From the NCBI RefSeq assembly GCF_000173775.1, contig NZ_ACCD01000030.1:1-48994 (forward strand): DNA of 48,994 nucleotides, read 5' to 3'. Source of the DNA: Yersinia rohdei ATCC 43380. Its GTDB lineage: Bacteria; Pseudomonadota; Gammaproteobacteria; Enterobacterales; Enterobacteriaceae. The notes under the pieces are model-generated. The model was not told where the DNA came from. It did not search any database and saw only the letters and a program-made list of their open reading frames with translations. Position numbers and translations under genes: made by a program. Below, one piece after another: positions 9,509-16,728 of this stretch. The number at the start of each line of letters is the position of its first letter. Positions within the stretch are counted from its first letter, which is position 1.

Positions 9509-10288
9509 ATGACACAAGTAGCAGTAGTTATCGGCGGTGGGCAAACTTTAGGGGCATTTTTATGCCAGGGTCTGGCAGAAGCCGGTTATAAAGTGGCTGT
9601 TGCTGATTTAAATTCAGATAATGCCCAGTTGGTAGCCGCTCAGATTAATGCGGAATATGGTGCCGGCAGCGCACAAGGTTTCCAGGTTGATGCGACTAAT
9701 GAAAATAGCGTACAAATGCTGGCAAAAGCCGTCGACCTGCGCTTTCATCAAACTGATTTACTGGTTTACAGCGCCGGTATTGCCAAAGCCGCACCTATTA
9801 CTGATTTCCCGCTGGATGATTTTGACCGCTCATTGCAAGTAAACCTGGTGGGTTACTTTTTATGTGCCCGTGAATTCTCCCGTCTGATGATTCGTGATGG
9901 TATTGCTGGGCGTATTATCCAAATCAATTCCAAATCAGGTAAAGTGGGCAGCAAACACAACTCTGGTTACAGTGCTGCAAAATTTGGCGGTGTCGGCCTG
10001 ACACAATCATTGGCACTGGATCTGGCTGATTACGGTATCACGGTGCATTCTCTGATGCTGGGTAATTTGCTTAAATCGCCGATGTTCCAGTCTCTTTTGC
10101 CACAATACGCTGCAAAGTTGGGCATTAAGACTGACGAAGTTGAGAAATACTATACCGATAAAGTGCCGCTAAAACGTGGCTGCGATTATCAAGATGTATT
10201 AAATACTTTGTTGTTCTACGCCAGTGATAAAGCGGCATATTGCACCGGCCAATCAATTAATATCACGGGTGGGCAGGTTATGTTTTAA
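9509..10288 (+). CDS. srlD: Sorbitol-6-phosphate 2-dehydrogenase (SrlD)
   Basis: Oxidises D-sorbitol 6-phosphate to fructose 6-phosphate with NAD+, feeding glycolysis. The 259-residue short-chain dehydrogenase has the nucleotide-binding VVIGGGQTLGAFLC at residues 5-18, the YSAGIAKAAPI strand, the catalytic serine region INSKSGKVGSKHNSGYSAAKFGG with Tyr-xxx-Lys, and the C-terminal ITGGQVMF. Length and sequence agree with E. coli SrlD (259). The upstream TTG at 9497 overlaps the strong GGAGGTG (9499-9505), which is the ribosome site for ATG 9509, so the TTG is not used. Confidence 0.95.
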   Translation: MTQVAVVIGGGQTLGAFLCQGLAEAGYKVAVADLNSDNAQLVAAQINAEYGAGSAQGFQVDATNENSVQMLAKAVDLRFHQTDLLVYSAGIAKAAPITDFPLDDFDRSLQVNLVGYFLCAREFSRLMIRDGIAGRIIQINSKSGKVGSKHNSGYSAAKFGGVGLTQSLALDLADYGITVHSLMLGNLLKSPMFQSLLPQYAAKLGIKTDEVEKYYTDKVPLKRGCDYQDVLNTLLFYASDKAAYCTGQSINITGGQVMF

Positions 10289-10304
10289 CCCAGCCGCCGG
10301 AGAA

Positions 10305-10338
10305 TCCCGAATTACTGACTCGCACCGGTGATTCGGGA
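10305..10338 (+). other. Intercistronic hairpin between srlD and gutM
   Basis: TCCCGAAT at 10305-10312 and ATTCGGGA at 10331-10338 are perfect 8-base inverted copies around 18 bases. There is no T-run. Such a stem could protect the srlAEBD part of the message or lower read-through to the regulatory genes. Confidence 0.5.
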
Positions 10339-10361
10339 ACACCAAAAGCAAAGAGAGAGAT

Positions 10362-10727
10362 ATGACTCCCACATCTGCACTAATCACCATTGTCATCATC
10401 GCCTGGGTACTGCAAAGCTTGCTTGGTTGGTGGCAAATCAATCAGTTTAATCGTGCTTTTGACCGGTTATGCCAGCACAGTAAATCGGTTGGTGTTGGCC
10501 GTTCTGGTGGGCGTTTTAAACCCAGAGTAGTGATGGCGCTGGCTTTTGATGAAAATATGCGCGTCAGTGACAGCATGATCATGCGCGGAATCAGTGTTTT
10601 TGCCCGCCCGCGCCCACTAACTCACCTTCATGGGTTACATCAACAGGATTTAATCCCGGATGTGATCTTCCCTGCGGATACTGCATGTCAAACTGCACTA
10701 TCATTAGCGATTAAACCGAAATCATGA
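10362..10727 (+). CDS. gutM: Transcriptional activator GutM of the sorbitol operon
   Basis: The 121-residue protein (E. coli GutM 119) matches the GutM family, which is required for full expression of the glucitol operon. It starts with a hydrophobic segment (ALITIVIIAWVLQSLLGWWQ, residues 6-25) and continues with QFNRAFDRL and GVGRSGGRFKPRVVMALAFDENMRVSDSMIMRGISVFARP. The N-terminal segment looks membrane inserted, so a direct DNA-binding role is not obvious from sequence. A GAGAG box precedes the ATG. It lies 73 bases after srlD, behind an intercistronic stem, and 84 bases before srlR. Confidence 0.9.
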   Translation: MTPTSALITIVIIAWVLQSLLGWWQINQFNRAFDRLCQHSKSVGVGRSGGRFKPRVVMALAFDENMRVSDSMIMRGISVFARPRPLTHLHGLHQQDLIPDVIFPADTACQTALSLAIKPKS

Positions 10728-10730
10728 TAT

Positions 10731-10765
10731 TTTCACAATGAAAGCTATTCTTTTTCATGTGAAAG
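10731..10765. promoter_or_regulatory. Inverted repeat before srlR, candidate autoregulatory operator
   Basis: TTTCACAATGAAA (10731-10743) and TTTCATGTGAAA (10753-10764) are inverted copies, with one extra A in the left arm. The TGAAAG half-sites are those seen before srlA. The gap from gutM to srlR may hold an internal promoter. Confidence 0.5.
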
Positions 10766-10811
10766 TAATACCTGAAAAAGGGGCAATGAAAATACTTGAG
10801 CAGGTATCGCT

Positions 10812-11582
10812 ATGAAACCAAAGCAGCGACAAGTCGCTATCCTGGAATATCTCCAGCAACACGGTAAAACGGCAGTCGATCAACTCGCCGAGCATTTTTC
10901 AACTACGGGCACCACTATCCGTAAAGATTTAACCAGTCTAGAACATGAAGGGGCGGTGATCCGCACTTACGGAGGGGTGGTCTTAAATCGCGACGATATT
11001 GAGCAACCCATTGATCGTAAAACGCATATTAATACCGAAAAGAAAAAACAAATTGCTAAAGCTGCCAGTAAATTGATTAAAGACGGTGATAGCCTGGTTT
11101 TTGATGCCGGCAGCACCGTACTGCAAATGGTGCCGCACCTGACACAATTCAACAATATTACGGTGATGACCAACAGTTTGCATATCGTCAACGAACTGGT
11201 TGAGTTGGATAACGATCAGACAATCTTGATGCCGGGCGGGACTTACCGTAAAGGCTCCGCCTCTTTTCATGGTAGCCTGGCAGAATCTGCTTTTGATAAG
11301 TTTAGTTTTGATAAGCTGTTTATTGGCGCAGATGGTGTTGATCTTAATGCCGGTGTCACCACGTTTAACGAAGTTTATCATGTCAGCACCGCGATGTGTC
11401 ACGCCGCCAGTCGCATCATTCTCCTGGTCGATTCTTCCAAATTTGGCCGTAAAAGCCCAAATGTTGTATGCGCACTCAGTGCCGTCGATACCCTGATTAC
11501 AGATAAAGGTATCAGTGACGAATACTTGCAGGCACTACAGGATAAGGGCATTAACATCATTCTGGTTGATAAAGATGACTAA
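10812..11582 (+). CDS. srlR: DeoR-family repressor SrlR of the sorbitol operon
   Basis: The 256-residue repressor (E. coli 257) is expected to release the srl promoter when sorbitol or its phosphate is present. The DeoR helix-turn-helix lies at residues 5-57 ([39 protein letters not shown]). A sugar-phosphate-binding DeoRC domain follows, with [29 protein letters not shown] and [13 protein letters not shown]. It sits in the operon it is believed to control, behind a candidate operator. Its final codons overlap the gutQ start by 8 bases. Confidence 0.93.
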   Translation: MKPKQRQVAILEYLQQHGKTAVDQLAEHFSTTGTTIRKDLTSLEHEGAVIRTYGGVVLNRDDIEQPIDRKTHINTEKKKQIAKAASKLIKDGDSLVFDAGSTVLQMVPHLTQFNNITVMTNSLHIVNELVELDNDQTILMPGGTYRKGSASFHGSLAESAFDKFSFDKLFIGADGVDLNAGVTTFNEVYHVSTAMCHAASRIILLVDSSKFGRKSPNVVCALSAVDTLITDKGISDEYLQALQDKGINIILVDKDD

Positions 11583-12540
11583 CCCACTGCTTACCTATGC
11601 CCGAGAAACACTGGAAATTGAACTGACCGAAGCACAGCGCTTGTTATCACGATTAGATGACAACTTTGTGCGCGCCTGTGAATTATTGTTGGCTTGCACT
11701 GGCAAGGCCGTTGTTTCTGGAATCGGCAAATCCGGTCATATTGGCAAAAAAATCGCCTCTTCATTGGCCAGCACCGGCACTCCGGCCTTTTTCGTGCATC
11801 CTGCCGAAGCATTACACGGTGATTTGGGCATGATTGGCCAGCAAGATGTGTTGATTTTTATCTCCTATTCGGGCCGGGCCAAAGAGCTAGATATGATCCT
11901 GCCGTTATTGGCAGATAGCCACATTCCGGTGATTGCCATTACCGGAAGTAAAGAATCACCCTTAGCACAGGGCGCAGCCTGTGTGCTGGATATCAGTGTT
12001 GAACACGAAGCTTGTCCAATGGGATTAGCGCCGACCTCCAGCGCCGTCAATACATTGATGATGGGAGATGCGCTGGCCATGGCATTAATGCGCCATCGTG
12101 GATTTAATGCTGACGATTTTGCCCGCTCCCACCCCGGCGGCAGTTTGGGTGCCCGATTGCTTAACCGAGTCCATCATTTAATGAGAACCGGTGAGCGCTT
12201 GCCGGTGGTCAAAGAGTCCGACACTGTCATGGAAGCTATGCTGGAGCTAAGCCGCACCGGATTAGGACTGGTAGCAGTTTGCGATCCACAGCAGCGGGTA
12301 GTGGGTGTTTTCACCGATGGCGATTTACGCCGCTGGTTGGTCAAAGGGGGCACCTTGCAACAACCTCTCGAACCCGCCATTACCCGCCCGGGTTACCGAT
12401 TACCCGAGCAATGGCGCGCCGGTGAAGCACTGGAAGCACTGCACCAGCATCATATCAGTGCTGCACCTGTGGTAAATCTGGATGGGAAGCTGGTCGGCGC
12501 TATCAATCTGCATGACTTACATCAGGCCGGAGTGGGCTGA
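11575..12540 (+). CDS. gutQ: D-arabinose 5-phosphate isomerase GutQ
   Basis: Interconverts ribulose 5-phosphate and arabinose 5-phosphate, the precursor of Kdo; in E. coli it is the second copy besides KdsD. The 321 residues equal the E. coli length. The SIS domain spans about 30-180 ([39 protein letters not shown], then [12 protein letters not shown]), followed by two CBS domains to the C-terminus ([22 protein letters not shown]). ATG 11575 lies inside the last codons of srlR (8-base overlap). The frame is open further upstream, but that part has no family match. Poor ribosome site suggests coupling to srlR. Confidence 0.93.
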   Translation: MTNPLLTYARETLEIELTEAQRLLSRLDDNFVRACELLLACTGKAVVSGIGKSGHIGKKIASSLASTGTPAFFVHPAEALHGDLGMIGQQDVLIFISYSGRAKELDMILPLLADSHIPVIAITGSKESPLAQGAACVLDISVEHEACPMGLAPTSSAVNTLMMGDALAMALMRHRGFNADDFARSHPGGSLGARLLNRVHHLMRTGERLPVVKESDTVMEAMLELSRTGLGLVAVCDPQQRVVGVFTDGDLRRWLVKGGTLQQPLEPAITRPGYRLPEQWRAGEALEALHQHHISAAPVVNLDGKLVGAINLHDLHQAGVG

Positions 12541-12554
12541 TACTTTTCTTCATG

Positions 12555-12655
12555 TTGACATTGCAGGAGTGCTGGCGACATCCAATAACCCAGACTCACA
12601 TGAGGCTGTAAAGTCATTGGGGTAATGTCCTTTGCCGCCCTCCTGCAACTCGCAA
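12555..12655. repeat. Imperfect inverted repeat after gutQ
   Basis: TTGCAGGAG at about 12560 and CTCCTGCAA at about 12643 begin arms that stay alike for about 30 bases (GGC, GACAT, ACCC in both). The sequence resembles one end of the larger repeats at 14341 and 26585, present here head to head. It separates gutQ from the convergent ivy gene and may end both transcripts. The 155-base gap holds nothing else. Confidence 0.55.
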
Positions 12656-12695
12656 TCTATAAGATACAGACTTTTTTAAAAAGCATGACAATGAG

Positions 12696-13211
12696 TTAGT
12701 GCCAGTTAGGGTCTTGTTGTAACTGTTTTTTCAGCATGAGCTGAACATGCTCACTGGGGCGGCCCAGCCATTGATAAGTGGCAAACTGGCTCGGATTATC
12801 AAGCGCTTGGGGTTTATCATCTACCGAAACGCGCATGCCCCATGCTTGCATAGTTTGTTTTTTATCCCGGCTAAATGCAACCCACATAAAATTATTGCTG
12901 CAATCATGGGGTTTACAGATCCGCCCCACTTTATACTGCTGCCCTTGCCAATTTATTACTTCATAAGGGGCGGATGTTCCGACGCCCTTACGCGCCCATG
13001 TCGGCAAGTTTTTCTGACTCTTTACCATTTTTTGCCAGCTATTTTTATACACCGGCTGTTGCATAAGGTCGCCAGTGGTCGCAAGGAGTTTGGCTGGTAC
13101 TGTTTGAGGAGGTAGTGGCGCAACAGGGGTGGCGGGTTGTGCCACCGCCCAAGAACTGACAGTGAGTATCACCGCAGCAGCAAGACAATGGCCGGTTTTA
13201 TGACCTTTCAT
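12696..13211 (-). CDS. Ivy-family periplasmic lysozyme inhibitor
   Basis: The 171-residue exported protein has a signal peptide MKGHKTGHCLAAAVILTVSSWAVA with cleavage likely after residue 24. The mature part has the Ivy hallmark loop CKPHDC at residues 99-104, which in E. coli Ivy reaches into the active site of C-type lysozyme, with the two cysteines disulfide bonded. The flanking segments WQKMVKSQKNLPTWARKG and FMWVAFSRDKKQTMQAWG also fit the family. A Pro/Thr-rich linker (about 25-40) is longer than in E. coli. It stands alone between convergent gutQ and a divergent hypothetical gene. The Ivy family is well supported; which subgroup it belongs to is uncertain. Confidence 0.85.
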   Translation of the reverse strand: MKGHKTGHCLAAAVILTVSSWAVAQPATPVAPLPPQTVPAKLLATTGDLMQQPVYKNSWQKMVKSQKNLPTWARKGVGTSAPYEVINWQGQQYKVGRICKPHDCSNNFMWVAFSRDKKQTMQAWGMRVSVDDKPQALDNPSQFATYQWLGRPSEHVQLMLKKQLQQDPNWH

Positions 13212-13452
13212 TATCGAAAATCCTTATTATCTGATTAATCTACTCGCCAGACATTGAATGGTAAATTTGCAGGCGTGATATTAGTTTGCATGTCTATGAC
13301 CCTCAACGGGAGGAAAAGTTGATCCATAGCACGAATTTTCATCCTAATTTTCGTTATACCACAATCTGTATGACAGCTTGAGGTAAGCTATAAACCATAT
13401 AACGATGAGCCGCTAACTCTCTCGTGCACAAACTTCCGATAAAGGCCATGCC
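13212..13452. promoter_or_regulatory. Divergent promoter region between ivy-like gene and hypothetical gene
   Basis: These 241 bases must hold both start regions. I see no convincing promoter hexamer pair or operator and no small gene. Confidence 0.4.
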
Positions 13453-14319
13453 ATGTTAACCCTTGAGTTACCCGAAGCACCCAAGACGCTGTATTACTCT
13501 GCCGGAGATGTCCATCCGCTTAGCAAACTTGAGAGTGATAAAATCATCCAGATGGTGATTGACCTGGATGTCGCTAACTCTGACAGCGAACACTATGTTA
13601 CCGGCTGGATGGGGTTAAATAGCGTGGTGGTGATACGGAATTATCAGAATAAACGCGGCACCGCCAATGGTTTTGTGGTGAATAAAGGCGATAGCTATCG
13701 GTTAAGTATTCAGTCGATTGAGTTTCGTATTCCTAAAATGGTGCTGTGGATGAGTTTTCGCCGCAAACCGCGCACGATGGAGTTAATCACTTACGAAGCC
13801 CTGGGAGATCAACCCAGCGGTATGCAGCAATATCGCAATGTGCTCGACGAAGAGTTACGGCAACAATGGGATAATGATTGGCGTGAACTTAATGATTATC
13901 TGGGTGCAGCCTGCTGGCAGTTAGAAAATGACGCCCCATTGTGGCAGCAAACACAGCAAGAAATCACTGTTGATGCCATTAGCCAGCTTATTTCCGCCCC
14001 GATTTTCAAAACCAAACATTTACAAGCTGACGGGGATTACGCCGGGTTCTGGGCCGGTGAATACTTTTTCGCCATCAGGAAACCGACGGCGGAAAATCCA
14101 TTACCTGCGGTACAGATTTCCTGGCGAGAGGATGAAAAAGACATCGGCACCTACCAGTTCGACCTTATCAAGGATGAAACTGGCGAGCCGAAACTTTCAT
14201 TGCGCATTCGCCCACGCAAAGGAGCCGACAGCTACCTGCTTAACCGTTTTGATGCCAATCATCTACAGCGCGCCATCGCGATGTTTGCAATGGCTCAGCG
14301 CTATTTGCTGGCCCAGTAA
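13453..14319 (+). CDS. Hypothetical protein, 288 residues
   Basis: I do not recognise this protein. It has no signal peptide and no membrane segment and looks like a soluble mixed alpha/beta protein with many Trp and Tyr. Visible blocks are HYVTGWMGLNSVVVIRNYQNKRG, FRIPKMVLWMSFRRKPRTMELITYEALGDQP, an acidic/Trp-rich helix region EELRQQWDNDWRELNDYLGAACW, and a C-terminal beta region GFWAGEYFFAIRK...ISWREDEKDIGTYQFDLIKDE. ATG 13453 is preceded by AAGG about 8 bases upstream. Codon use and GC resemble the core genes, so it looks resident rather than recently acquired. It is divergent from the lysozyme inhibitor and convergent with thiD. Confidence 0.75.
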   Translation: MLTLELPEAPKTLYYSAGDVHPLSKLESDKIIQMVIDLDVANSDSEHYVTGWMGLNSVVVIRNYQNKRGTANGFVVNKGDSYRLSIQSIEFRIPKMVLWMSFRRKPRTMELITYEALGDQPSGMQQYRNVLDEELRQQWDNDWRELNDYLGAACWQLENDAPLWQQTQQEITVDAISQLISAPIFKTKHLQADGDYAGFWAGEYFFAIRKPTAENPLPAVQISWREDEKDIGTYQFDLIKDETGEPKLSLRIRPRKGADSYLLNRFDANHLQRAIAMFAMAQRYLLAQ

Positions 14320-14340
14320 GAATGACTAAGGGCAAATAAC

Positions 14341-14464
<124 letters not shown>

Positions 14465-15265
14465 TTACCAGAATTGATGAAAATGATGCACCGGCCCGAC
14501 CCCCTCACCAACTTCGAGGGTATCGGCCTGCTCCAGCGCGCCTTGCAGATACTGCTTGGCGGCATTTAGGGTCTCGGCCCAGTTGGTGTGCCGTGGCCGC
14601 AATGCTGCCAGTGCCGCGGATAAGGTGCAACCGGTGCCGTGGGTATTTCGGGTCGCAATTCTAGGAGTAACAAAACGCTGTTCTCCTTGGGCGGTAAACA
14701 ACCAGTCTGGGCTGTCTTCGCCGCTCAGATGCCCGCCTTTCATCAACACGCCCTGGCAACCTAAAGCCAACAGTGCCCGCCCTTGCTCACACATTTCTTG
14801 CTCATTTTTGGCGTGCTGACAGCCGAGTAATGTTGCTGCCTCCGGTAAATTGGGTGTAATTAAGGAAACTTTAGGTAGCAGCAGCTGGCGTACCGCATCA
14901 ACCGCCTCTGGTGCCAGCAACGGGTCACCACTTTTGGCGACCATCACGGTATCTAACACCACAAATGGGATGGGATAGCGGCGTAGCTGTGTGGCAACCA
15001 CCTCAACAATAGCGGCATTTGCCAGCATGCCTATTTTGGCGCTATCTATCCGCACGTCACTCAATACAGAATCTAATTGGGCCGCCACAAAAGCCGGCTC
15101 GATGGTATAGACCGACTGCACGCCACGGGTATTTTGCGCCACTAATGCGGTGATAACACTGGTGCCGTAGGCCTGTAATGCAGAGAAGGTTTTCAGATCA
15201 GCTTGAATACCGGCACCGCCGCTTGGGTCAGTTCCGGCAATAGTGAGTGCATTAATTCGCTTCAT
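14465..15265 (-). CDS. thiD: Hydroxymethylpyrimidine (phosphate) kinase ThiD
   Basis: Phosphorylates 4-amino-5-hydroxymethyl-2-methylpyrimidine and then its monophosphate in thiamin synthesis. The 266-residue length equals E. coli ThiD. Ribokinase-fold signatures are present: AGTDPSGGAGIQADLKTF at residues 10-27, VLDTVMVAKSGDPLL at about 106-120, LITPNLPEAATLLG, KGGH, and the C-terminal anion hole NTHGTGCTLSAALAA. It is separated here from the thiC and thiM groups. ATG 15265 overlaps the stop of a 32-codon upstream frame (ATGA), which itself has a strong ribosome site, suggesting coupled translation. No TPP riboswitch signature was seen in the leader. Confidence 0.93.
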   Translation of the reverse strand: MKRINALTIAGTDPSGGAGIQADLKTFSALQAYGTSVITALVAQNTRGVQSVYTIEPAFVAAQLDSVLSDVRIDSAKIGMLANAAIVEVVATQLRRYPIPFVVLDTVMVAKSGDPLLAPEAVDAVRQLLLPKVSLITPNLPEAATLLGCQHAKNEQEMCEQGRALLALGCQGVLMKGGHLSGEDSPDWLFTAQGEQRFVTPRIATRNTHGTGCTLSAALAALRPRHTNWAETLNAAKQYLQGALEQADTLEVGEGVGPVHHFHQFW

Positions 15266-15360
15266 AAATTCACCCCAGCACTTATATTGGTATTTTTTAT
15301 GGTCAAAAATGGGGTGTTAAAGGTCATAATTGAAGAGAAAACAGTGAGTTGAACGTACAT
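15262..15360 (-). CDS. Possible 32-codon leader ORF of thiD
   Basis: The frame MYVQLTVFSSIMTFNTPFLT... ends with TGA sharing bases with the thiD ATG. Its own ATG (15360-15358) directly follows AGGAGGAG, the best Shine-Dalgarno in this area, although the spacing is tight. The peptide has no known family. It may be a coupling leader for thiD or a chance frame; the frame is open up to 15444. Confidence 0.4.
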   Translation of the reverse strand: MYVQLTVFSSIMTFNTPFLTIKNTNISAGVNL

Positions 15361-15363
15361 ACT

Positions 15364-15422
15364 CCTCCTAACCAGCCGCCAAGAATGTGGTGCTCTGCGG
15401 CACCGCAACGCCCCTAGGCTGG
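15364..15422 (-). other. Structured leader upstream of thiD
   Basis: CCAGCC (15372-15377) and GGCTGG (15417-15422) enclose an inner GGTGC/GCACC stem (15389-15393, 15400-15404); TGCGG/CCGCA (15396-15407) is an alternative pairing. The structure ends just before AGGAGG on the thiD strand. It does not contain the TPP riboswitch consensus and could also be a dispersed repeat. Confidence 0.45.
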
Positions 15423-15444
15423 CATTATTCAGTGTTTTCCACAA

Positions 15445-15747
15445 GGTAGCATAAAGTCTTAAGTATTATATAAAACAACTATAAAAATCTGACGTCATTT
15501 TCCTGTTTTTAACACCAAACAGATATTGAAGAGAAAATTCAGCTCATCAGCGATGGCAATAAATGCTTTGGATTTACATCAAAAATTATAAAATAGAGAC
15601 ATATTGTAAAAATTAAATAAGTTTAATATCGATAACATTTACCAAAAAACATAATAAGGTTAAGCACTGATTTATAAAGTGAAATATTTATTTAAGGAAA
15701 AGGTCAATGCTATAGTAAAAACTTGACCAGTTAAAAGGATATTAAAA
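15445..15747. other. AT-rich gap before the hexapeptide-repeat gene
   Basis: About 300 bases, clearly AT-richer than the core, holding the start region of the 15748 gene and of thiD. No gene, RNA signature or clear operator is visible. Confidence 0.5.
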
Positions 15748-16524
15748 ATGGCAGACTTTACAACAGCAATATCATCAGATAGGCCACCTATGGCTCAATC
15801 AACTTGGTCTAACTCACCAGAAACATTATTGAAGAACAATGCTGTTAATGAATTAAAATTTCACTATGAAAATGGTGACCAAGACAAAAAGAACAGCATA
15901 GAAAAAGCAGCAATGATTCATATTATGAACATTTGCGGTAACCTTAATTATGTTGCTGATGACGAAGTGCAAAATAAATCAGTTAATACCGCCACTCGGC
16001 TTGTTGAGTATTTTTCAGGGAAAAATGATATTCATAACAAGGCTGAGCTAGCAAAAGAGATCCAAAATACTCATCAGTTTGATTTTTCGGTGCTAAACAA
16101 AGAAACAGCAAGTAGTAGTCTACAAACTTTAAAGAACTTTATTAACAACATTTTACCTGATGCGGCTATTCAAGCTGATGTGGCTGTCCAAACTGATGTA
16201 GCTACTCAAACTGATGTGGCTACTCAAACTGATGTAGCTATTCAAGCTGATGTAGCTATTCAAACTGATGTTACAAAAGCTCAATCAGCGACAGAACACC
16301 TAGTAAAAACATCAAACCATAGTAATATGGAGGCGATAGTTATAACAGCAACAGATAATAAAGACTTAATAAGTGAAACACCAAATCCACAACTAGAAAT
16401 GGGAGAACTTGATAAGCCCATAGTCCTAAATTTAGAAGAAAACAAAGAAAATGATAATTTTATCAGTAGATTCTTCACCAAAATCTCCGCTATTTTAACA
16501 ACTATCATCTCACCGCATCGATAA
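15748..16524 (+). CDS. Hypothetical protein with hexapeptide repeats
   Basis: Not recognised. The 258-residue protein has no signal peptide. Its N-terminus MADFTTAISSDRPPMAQSTWSNSPE is Ser/Thr/Pro rich and unstructured-looking, as in many secreted effectors. A helical domain follows (about 30-135), then six tandem hexapeptides of the form A-x-Q-(T/A)-D-V at residues 140-175, a polar acidic linker, and a C-terminal segment FISRFFTKISAILTTIISPHR that is basic and amphipathic or membrane-seeking. Base composition is far more AT-rich than in flanking core genes, suggesting acquisition. AAAGGA precedes the ATG by about 9 bases, and a strong terminator follows its stop. Confidence 0.75.
   Translation: MADFTTAISSDRPPMAQSTWSNSPETLLKNNAVNELKFHYENGDQDKKNSIEKAAMIHIMNICGNLNYVADDEVQNKSVNTATRLVEYFSGKNDIHNKAELAKEIQNTHQFDFSVLNKETASSSLQTLKNFINNILPDAAIQADVAVQTDVATQTDVATQTDVAIQADVAIQTDVTKAQSATEHLVKTSNHSNMEAIVITATDNKDLISETPNPQLEMGELDKPIVLNLEENKENDNFISRFFTKISAILTTIISPHR
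16165..16272 (+). repeat. Six tandem 18-base repeats inside a gene
   Basis: Six in-frame copies of an 18-mer of the form GCTAYTCAARCTGATGTR encode A-I-Q-A-D-V, A-V-Q-T-D-V, A-T-Q-T-D-V twice, A-I-Q-A-D-V, and A-I-Q-T-D-V. The near identity at DNA level points to recent expansion, and copy number may vary between strains. Confidence 0.92.
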
Positions 16525-16532
16525 ACCAACAA

Positions 16533-16569
16533 AAAATAAGGGAGCTTAAACTCCCTTATTTTAAAAGAT
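16533..16569 (+). terminator. Terminator of the hexapeptide-repeat gene
   Basis: AAAATAAGGGAG (16533-16544) and CTCCCTTATTTT (16551-16562) form a perfect 12-bp stem around CTTAAA, starting 9 bases after the stop codon. A/T flanks on both sides would let it work in either direction, including for the leftward gene from 18591 if that transcript extends so far. Confidence 0.85.
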
Positions 16570-16728
16570 CGATAAATGTTACCACTCACCGCACAATAAT
16601 TTTACAACATCATCTGTTATATTTACCAACAAATTAAAGCACTAAACATTTAGTTTTATTTTAATAATATCGCGCAAATACAAACAGCAAGAAAAATTAA
16701 AAATAAATATATTCCTCCACCATATTAT

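Noticed and set aside
12747-13115. A 122-codon open frame on the plus strand opposite the lysozyme inhibitor gene
   Set aside because: It is antisense to a protein with a signal peptide and the Ivy CKPHDC motif, and its own translation has no recognisable composition or ribosome site.
15266-15450. TPP riboswitch before thiD
   Set aside because: The conserved thi-box elements (CTGAGA, ACCTGATC-like and the GCG(A/G)AGGGA end) are not present on the thiD strand.
16165-16272. CRISPR array
   Set aside because: The 18-base units are contiguous, in frame and without unique spacers; they encode a protein repeat.
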